DNA of 63,235 bases from contig NZ_RZTZ01000021.1 of the NCBI RefSeq assembly GCF_004005475.1, positions 1-63,235 on the forward strand, given 5' to 3'. Of this stretch, positions 59,020 to 63,235 are shown piece after piece; position 1 is the stretch's first letter; every line of letters starts with the position of its first letter. The notes under the pieces are model-generated. The model did not search any database. It had not been told where the DNA came from and saw nothing but the letters and a program-made list of their open reading frames with translations. This DNA comes from Niallia taxi (lineage in GTDB: Bacteria > Bacillota > Bacilli > Bacillales > Cytobacillaceae). Position numbers and translations under genes: made by a program.

Positions 59020-59736
59020 GTGAATAAGAAATTAAAAATCAGTATATTTACAGCGGGGCTTATCCTTCTATTTTTCATTTTGCAATTTGATTTCTCGGAT
59101 GATGATTCATGGGATGCTTGGAATCTGCCTTTGACTGGGAAAATAATTGTCATTGATCCTGGTCATGGAGGGCCAGATGGCGGAGCAGGTGATGAGGAAG
59201 TGTTAGAGAAAGATATTGCTCTGAATGTATCCCTTAAGATTCGTGATTATCTTCAAGAACAAGGTGCATTGGTCATCATGACGAGAGAAGAAGATAAGGA
59301 TTTAGCAGGAGATGATGTAAAAGGATATCGTAACCGGAAGGTAGCTGACCTTAAGGAAAGATTGAATATTATTAACTCATCTGATGCTGATTTGTTTTTA
59401 AGCATCCATTTAAATGCAATTCCTTCCTCAAAGTGGAGCGGTGCACAAACTTTCTTTTCTCCACAGCTAGAGGATAACGAGGTTGCGGCAAAATTTATTC
59501 AAGCTGAACTAATAGACAACCTGGAAAACACAACAAGAAAAGCAAAGCCGCTAAGTAGTGTCTATATATTGAAGTATGCAGAGAAACCGGGTGCTCTTGT
59601 TGAGATAGGTTTTCTTTCTAATCCTGCAGAAAAGCAGAAATTAATGAATGTAGATTATCAAAATAAAATAGCTGCATCTGTTTATAAAGGTGTCAATCGA
59701 TACTTTTCAAATGAGGATGCAATTAAAGGGGAATAG
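59020..59736 (+). CDS. cwlD: N-acetylmuramoyl-L-alanine amidase CwlD
   Basis: 238-residue amidase that works with PdaA to make muramic lactam in spore cortex, needed for germination. N-terminal membrane anchor (ISIFTAGLILLFFILQF) and amidase_3 domain: VIDPGHGGPDGG, SIHLNAIPSSKWSGAQTFF, and EIGFLSNPAE. Start is uncertain: GTG at 59020 aligns with the B. subtilis start but is 14 bases from the AGGAGGG site; a TTG at 59008 is only 1-2 bases from it. Confidence 0.92.
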   Translation: MNKKLKISIFTAGLILLFFILQFDFSDDDSWDAWNLPLTGKIIVIDPGHGGPDGGAGDEEVLEKDIALNVSLKIRDYLQEQGALVIMTREEDKDLAGDDVKGYRNRKVADLKERLNIINSSDADLFLSIHLNAIPSSKWSGAQTFFSPQLEDNEVAAKFIQAELIDNLENTTRKAKPLSSVYILKYAEKPGALVEIGFLSNPAEKQKLMNVDYQNKIAASVYKGVNRYFSNEDAIKGE

Positions 59737-59833
59737 CATTGGCTAATTCTCCTTGTTCTTTTTTAGGTAATATCGTAATATTCCCGGGAAATATATATCA
59801 GAATTTTAAAAATGCAAAGGTTATCATTCTCTA

Positions 59834-59842
59834 TGTTATACT
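59834..59842 (+). promoter_or_regulatory. Extended -10 promoter of salA
   Basis: TGTTATACT (59834-59842) fits an extended -10, 25 bases before the salA start. A TTCCCGGGAA palindrome (59781-59790) lies upstream. Confidence 0.55.
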
Positions 59843-59866
59843 AATATTAAAGGGGAGGGGATTGTC

Positions 59867-60910
59867 ATTTTAAACGCAGAAGCTATTGAACGCATGATAG
59901 AACAGATAACAGATCCTTTTTTACATAAGTCATTATTAGAATTAAATTCGATTAAAGATTTAAGGTGGGATGAAGAAAAATCTCATGTCAGCATTAAGCT
60001 GGCGGTTGCAGAGATTGGGTCTCCCGCACAAATTGAATTGCAGCAGCAGATAGTCGGTATGTTAAAGCAAAATGGAGTACAAAGTGTTGGAATGCGGTTT
60101 GCGCAGCTTCCGAGTCAGCTTGTTCAAGAAATACAAGCGGAACAGACCGATACCAATAGCCAGAAGCTTCCCACATATATAGCTGTAGCTAGTGGTAAAG
60201 GCGGAGTCGGTAAATCGACTGTTTCTGTTAACTTGGCAGTTTCTATGGCGAGACTTGGCAAGAAGGTAGGTCTTCTTGATGCAGATATATACGGCTTTAG
60301 TGTTCCTGATATGATGGGAATAACCAAAAGACCTGAAGTGGTAAATGACAGAATTATTCCTGTAGACCGATTTGGAGTTCAGGTAATTTCTATGGGATTC
60401 TTTGTTGAGGATAATGCTCCTATTATCTGGAGAGGACCGATGCTAGGGAAAATGCTGACAAGCTTCCTGCAGGAGGTAGAGTGGGGAGAATTAGATTACC
60501 TGATTTTAGATTTGCCTCCTGGAACTGGTGATATTGCTTTAGATGTACATACTATGCTGCCTTCCAGTAAAGAAGTAATTGTTACTACTCCGCATCCAAC
60601 AGCCGCATTTGTAGCTGCCAGAGCTGGAGCAATGGCAATAAAAACGGAACATGAGATACTTGGTGTTATTGAAAATATGTCTTATTTTGAGAGTAAATTG
60701 ACTGGTGAAAAGGAATATGTCTTCGGTAAAGGCGGAGGGAAGAAGCTAGCAGAGGATCTCCAAACATCTGTTTTAGGTCAACTGCCGCTTGGCCAGCCTG
60801 ATTGGGACAAGGATGATTTTGCTCCTTCTGTTTACTCACAGCAAGATAGAATTGGCAGTATTTATATGGATATAGCCAAAAAGGTTATTGAAAAAGCAGA
60901 TAATGTATAA
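59867..60910 (+). CDS. salA: SalA/Mrp-type P-loop ATPase with an ATT start
   Basis: SalA is a Mrp/NBP35-type ATPase; in B. subtilis it represses scoC and so affects protease genes. 347 residues: N-terminal DUF59-like domain, P-loop ASGKGGVGKSTVSVNLA near residue 110, and LILDLPPGTGDIALDV. I start it at ATT 59867, 6 bases after AGGGGAGGGG. From there the protein is collinear, residue for residue at the start, with B. subtilis SalA. The next ATG (59894) is nine codons in and has no ribosome site; no ATG, GTG or TTG is in frame nearer. Confidence 0.9.
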   Translation: MLNAEAIERMIEQITDPFLHKSLLELNSIKDLRWDEEKSHVSIKLAVAEIGSPAQIELQQQIVGMLKQNGVQSVGMRFAQLPSQLVQEIQAEQTDTNSQKLPTYIAVASGKGGVGKSTVSVNLAVSMARLGKKVGLLDADIYGFSVPDMMGITKRPEVVNDRIIPVDRFGVQVISMGFFVEDNAPIIWRGPMLGKMLTSFLQEVEWGELDYLILDLPPGTGDIALDVHTMLPSSKEVIVTTPHPTAAFVAARAGAMAIKTEHEILGVIENMSYFESKLTGEKEYVFGKGGGKKLAEDLQTSVLGQLPLGQPDWDKDDFAPSVYSQQDRIGSIYMDIAKKVIEKADNV

Positions 60911-60940
60911 AAAAGCAGGGGGATTCCCCTGCTTTAGCTT
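60911..60940. terminator. Bidirectional terminator between salA and gerD
   Basis: AAAGCAGGGG (60912-60921) pairs with CCCCTGCTTT (60926-60935). A/T flanks on both sides serve both convergent genes. Confidence 0.85.
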
Positions 60941-60945
60941 TTGGA

Positions 60946-61518
60946 CTAGAGTTGAATTGTCTGTACTTCAATTCCAGAGGCTGCCTCTTTAGCGGCTTTA
61001 TCAAGCATCTCTTGAAATTTCTTCTTGAATTCTGGTGTATCCATGGATTCCTGCATGACCTCAAGTAAATGTTCCCGGTATTCTGTGCTTTTTAACACAT
61101 TTTTCAAGTCGGATTCTATTGCAGGATCCTGCAATAATTCCACCATCATTTTTCTGTAATCCGGGTCCTTCATCAAGTCTTTCAGTAGCTTTTGGTTCTC
61201 TGCTTTCATGCTTTTTGCCATTGTTTCTGCAAAATCCGGATCTTTAAATTTCTCTGTCCAAAATTTTGATGCTTTATCAGAAACCAAAGTCTTTTCAATG
61301 GTTTTCGTAACCGCATCCTCATTCATTACGAGATTTTCCTTAATTTCTTCATCCCCAATAACATCACGAATCGCTTTTTTTCCGTCATCGGTTTTTAGAA
61401 TATCTACTACCATTTTTTTGGTCTGATCATAATCCATCTGTTGTGCCGTTTCTCCAGCTGAACAGCCGCTCAAAATGGAAAGCGATAAAAGCAGAACGAT
61501 GCTGTATTTTTTGAACAT
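60946..61518 (-). CDS. gerD: Spore germination lipoprotein GerD
   Basis: 190-residue lipoprotein that clusters germinant receptors in the inner spore membrane. Signal peptide with lipobox LSGC (Cys about residue 19), followed by a helical acidic body with repeated KDPDYRKMM/QDPAIESDL-like units. ATG at 61518 lies 8 bases after AAAGGAG; six codons upstream excluded. SigG-like promoter upstream. Confidence 0.93.
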   Translation of the reverse strand: MFKKYSIVLLLSLSILSGCSAGETAQQMDYDQTKKMVVDILKTDDGKKAIRDVIGDEEIKENLVMNEDAVTKTIEKTLVSDKASKFWTEKFKDPDFAETMAKSMKAENQKLLKDLMKDPDYRKMMVELLQDPAIESDLKNVLKSTEYREHLLEVMQESMDTPEFKKKFQEMLDKAAKEAASGIEVQTIQL

Positions 61519-61556
61519 TGCAGCTGCTCCTTTCAAAAGGAATTATCCCTGTTCAT

Positions 61557-61586
61557 TAGCATGCTTTTATTTTTAGAAAATATTCG
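61557..61586 (-). promoter_or_regulatory. SigG-type promoter of gerD
   Basis: On the minus strand CGAATA (61581-61586), 17 bases and CATGCTA (61557-61563). Both fit the SigG consensus with one -35 mismatch; gerD is SigG-controlled in B. subtilis. Confidence 0.65.
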
Positions 61587-61637
61587 TCGAAATTGTTTGA
61601 AGCGTTAGTTTTGAAGCGATAAGAGGGGGGTAGAAGA

Positions 61638-61672
61638 AAAAAGACCCTTATTCGTAACGAAAGGGCCTTTAC
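61638..61672 (-). terminator. Terminator of pdaB
   Basis: On the minus strand AAGGCCCTTT pairs with AAGGGTCTT, followed by TTTT. Lies between pdaB and gerD, in place of the missing kbaA. Confidence 0.75.
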
Positions 61673-61682
61673 TGTAGGATGA

Positions 61683-62432
61683 TTAATTTACTTCTTTGGA
61701 GCTGGAGTCAGCATTTGACAGCATTTCTGTAACGGTGACAAACTTAAGGTTTTTTCCTTTCAGATTGTCAATTACTTCAGGCAATGCGTTAGCTGTTTGT
61801 TTGGCAGAATCGGACGCATGGAGTAGAACAATATCTCCCTTTTTGGCTGGTGAGACATTTTTAATAATTTGGTCTGTTCCCGGATTTGTCCAATCTTTTG
61901 AATCAATACTCCAATGTACAAGAGTATATTTGTACCGATTTGTAATAGTTAACGCATTTTGATCAAAATGCCCTGTTGGGGCTCTGAATAAGGAAATATT
62001 CTCGACCTTCAGTTTTTCAAAGGCTGTTTTTGCTTTGGAAACATCTTGGTTTATCTTTTCTTCCTTTACTTCTGAATAATCCACATAATCATAGCCAAGT
62101 ATACCAATTTCATGGCCTTCCTTCGAAATTCTTGCAATTAAATCAGGATGTCGCTCTGCCCAAGATCCTGCTAAGAAAAAGGTTGCGGTCACCTTTTCCT
62201 TTTTTAATATATCCAATATCGGTTCAGCCTTTTCATCACCCCATCCGATGTTGAATGTTAATGCAATCCCTTTTTCTCCTTTGTAAACTGCTTTGGGTCC
62301 ATCCTTGGATGAGAACACTGGTACTTGTACGATATTTTCCATATACAAAAACCAAGCGGTAAAAAAAGATACAACAAGAATTAATGTCAATTGCTTTACT
62401 CTTTTTCCATTCAGTACATAAAATTTGTTCAT
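61683..62432 (-). CDS. pdaB: Polysaccharide deacetylase family protein PdaB
   Basis: 249-residue protein with an N-terminal anchor (LTLILVVSFFTAWFLYM) and a NodB-type domain. It belongs to the PdaB group needed for stable spores in B. subtilis. The usual TFDDGP motif reads TFNIGWGD, and the rest (TATFFLAGSWAERHPDLI, EGHEIGILGYDY, LFRAPTGHF, DIVLLHASD) is conserved. Activity is uncertain because of the N in place of D. Ribosome site GAGGTGAG on the minus strand. Confidence 0.9.
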   Translation of the reverse strand: MNKFYVLNGKRVKQLTLILVVSFFTAWFLYMENIVQVPVFSSKDGPKAVYKGEKGIALTFNIGWGDEKAEPILDILKKEKVTATFFLAGSWAERHPDLIARISKEGHEIGILGYDYVDYSEVKEEKINQDVSKAKTAFEKLKVENISLFRAPTGHFDQNALTITNRYKYTLVHWSIDSKDWTNPGTDQIIKNVSPAKKGDIVLLHASDSAKQTANALPEVIDNLKGKNLKFVTVTEMLSNADSSSKEVN

Positions 62433-62598
62433 ACTAATCTCACCTCGTCCAATTTACTGCTTGGTTCATCCTATGCAGAGACAGAAATGAAAATAACAAA
62501 AAAGTTTATTCATAAAAAAATATAAGATGGCAATAATACTGAGACAAAGTCACTTCTTAGTAGAGTTTCTAAGCCGTCTTGGTTAGGAGGTTTACAAA

Positions 62599-62673
62599 AT
62601 GCGTCCATTTTTATATACGTACATCAAGGAGGAGCCATATGGTAGGACTATTATTGAGTCAAAGGGAAGTTAA
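62599..62673 (+). CDS. Possible 24-residue leader or small protein
   Basis: ATG at 62599 after AGGAGG with an 8-base gap. Encodes MRPFLYTYIKEEPYGRTIIE plus four residues. Its end overlaps the start of the next gene, whose ribosome site lies inside it, suggesting translational coupling. No family recognised. Confidence 0.4.
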   Translation: MRPFLYTYIKEEPYGRTIIESKGS

Positions 62674-62872
62674 AGAAATAGAATATATGATCAAAAGGGA
62701 ATTAGAAGAGATACTAATGGATTTAGGAGACGAAAGAATAGATATACTTGTAAAAAAATCAATGGTGGAAAGGTATAAGGAACTGTTTTCCTTATTCAAA
62801 AGAATTGCTTCCCCGAAAGACTGCTTGAACTATATTCTTAAGGACGATAAATACTTGGATGAAAAAATTTGA
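62639..62872 (+). CDS. Conserved small helical protein of unknown function
   Basis: 77-residue charged protein, mostly helical by composition (VKEIEYMIKRELEEILMDLG, then DCLNYILKDDKYLDE). AAGGAGGAG 5 bases upstream of ATG 62639. It stands between pdaB and the rRNA operon on the plus strand. I do not recognise a family with certainty. Confidence 0.65.
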   Translation: MVGLLLSQREVKEIEYMIKRELEEILMDLGDERIDILVKKSMVERYKELFSLFKRIASPKDCLNYILKDDKYLDEKI

Positions 62873-62890
62873 AAAATAGTAAAAATGTTA

Positions 62891-62919
62891 TTGACGAAGA
62901 TGTGATAACTTGCTATATT
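62891..62919 (+). promoter_or_regulatory. rRNA promoter P1
   Basis: TTGACG (62891-62896), 17 bases and TATATT (62914-62919). Confidence 0.8.
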
Positions 62920-62970
62920 AATAAACGTCACTTCGACATAAACATCAAAAATAAATAGTTAAAAAAACAT

Positions 62971-62999
62971 TTGACATTAAATTTTGATTATGTTAAATT
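62971..62999 (+). promoter_or_regulatory. rRNA promoter P2
   Basis: TTGACA (62971-62976), 17 bases and TAAATT (62994-62999). Tandem P1-P2 spacing is typical of Bacillus rRNA operons; an AT-rich A-tract lies upstream. Confidence 0.85.
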
Positions 63000-63028
63000 G
63001 ATAAAGTCGCTTGAGAGAGTGACATAAA

Positions 63029-63042
63029 TTGCTCTTTGAAAA
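63029..63042 (+). promoter_or_regulatory. rRNA leader boxA
   Basis: TTGCTCTTTGAAAA is the boxA antitermination signal bound by NusB-S10. A small hairpin (TATAAC/GTTATA, 63075-63089) follows. Confidence 0.85.
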
Positions 63043-63147
63043 CTGAACAAACAAACGTCAACAATAATCGTTTTTATAACTTCGTTATAGAAACAAAAAC
63101 AAGTAACATAACAAAAGCTAGAGTTTAGCAATGAGCTAATCTTACTC

Positions 63148-63235
63148 TTTATCGGAGAGTTTGATCCTGGCTCAGGACGAACGCTGGCGGCGTGCCTAAT
63201 ACATGCAAGTCGAGCGGACTTAAAAAGCTTGCTTT
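63148..63235 (+). rRNA. rrs: 16S ribosomal RNA (5' end only)
   Basis: Begins TTTATCGGAGAGTTTGATCC, continues CTGGCTCAGGACGAACGC, and is cut by the window end in variable region V1 (GCGGACTTAAAAAGCTTGC). Matches Bacillaceae 16S. Only the first 88 bases are present. Confidence 0.97.

Noticed and set aside
59781-59790. TTCCCGGGAA palindrome before salA as a known operator
   Set aside because: Too short and matches no regulator I can name; left as a note only.
59894-59896. ATG start for salA
   Set aside because: No ribosome site, and it removes nine residues that align with B. subtilis SalA.
62433-62560. SigG promoter for pdaB (TGAATA-17-CATTTCT on the minus strand)
   Set aside because: The -10 deviates at two key bases; too weak to list.

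Overview
The window is a stretch of a low-GC, spore-forming Bacillaceae chromosome lying between two rRNA operons. It opens at the end of one operon (5S rRNA at 9-126) and closes at the first ~88 bases of the next 16S rRNA, with tandem rRNA promoters in front. Gene order and protein sequences follow the Bacillus subtilis ctsR-to-rrn region closely. Spore-specific genes (sigH, gerD, cwlD, pdaB, a csgA-like gene) show an endospore former. The start of the 16S gene would fit a Niallia/B. circulans-type bacillus, but that placement is only a guess from a short sequence.

Layout. (1) 1-6526: 5S rRNA and terminator, then the ctsR-mcsA-mcsB-clpC protein quality-control operon behind a SigB-like promoter, a SigA promoter and a perfect CtsR box, then radA. 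(2) 6749-15443: yacL, ispD-ispF (isoprenoids), gltX, a cysteine T-box leader with cysE-cysS, then mrnC, rlmB, rae1 and sigH. (3) 15551-32365: rpmG, secE, nusG, rplK-rplA, rplJ-rplL, a methyltransferase, rpoB-rpoC, an L7Ae-like protein, then rpsL-rpsG-fusA-tuf. (4) 32522-47495: the S10-spc-alpha cluster from rpsJ to rplQ, including secY, adk, infA and rpoA. (5) 47700-52181: ecfA1-ecfA2-ecfT vitamin-transporter energizing module, truA, rplM-rpsI. (6) 52291-58292: an accessory segment with a large secreted arabinanase (minus strand), a ydbS-ydbT pair behind a SigW-type promoter, yteA and a csgA-like spore gene. (7) 58473-62872: ybaK, cwlD, salA, gerD, pdaB and a small conserved gene. (8) 62891-63235: rRNA promoters, boxA and the 16S start.

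The genes mostly serve transcription, translation and secretion, with autogenous leaders (L1 site before rplK, L10 leader, S10 leader, L13 leader) balancing ribosomal protein output. Stress (CtsR/SigB), sporulation (SigH, SigG-like sites), envelope stress (SigW-type) and carbon control (cre site) sit at the edges.

The most informative departures from the usual plan are losses and small regulatory oddities, not a new multi-gene system. map (methionine aminopeptidase) between adk and infA is a decayed pseudogene that lost both metal-binding aspartates visible in one block. disA is absent between radA and yacL, and kbaA is absent between gerD and pdaB. salA appears to start at a rare ATT codon. 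nusG has its Shine-Dalgarno 22 bases from the start with a hairpin in between. ecfA1 has a strong terminator in its leader with no room for a promoter after it. The arabinanase transcript carries an orphan GAAAGGAGG like the mRNA-stabilising STAB-SD. I found no CRISPR array, insertion sequence, prophage or defence cluster.
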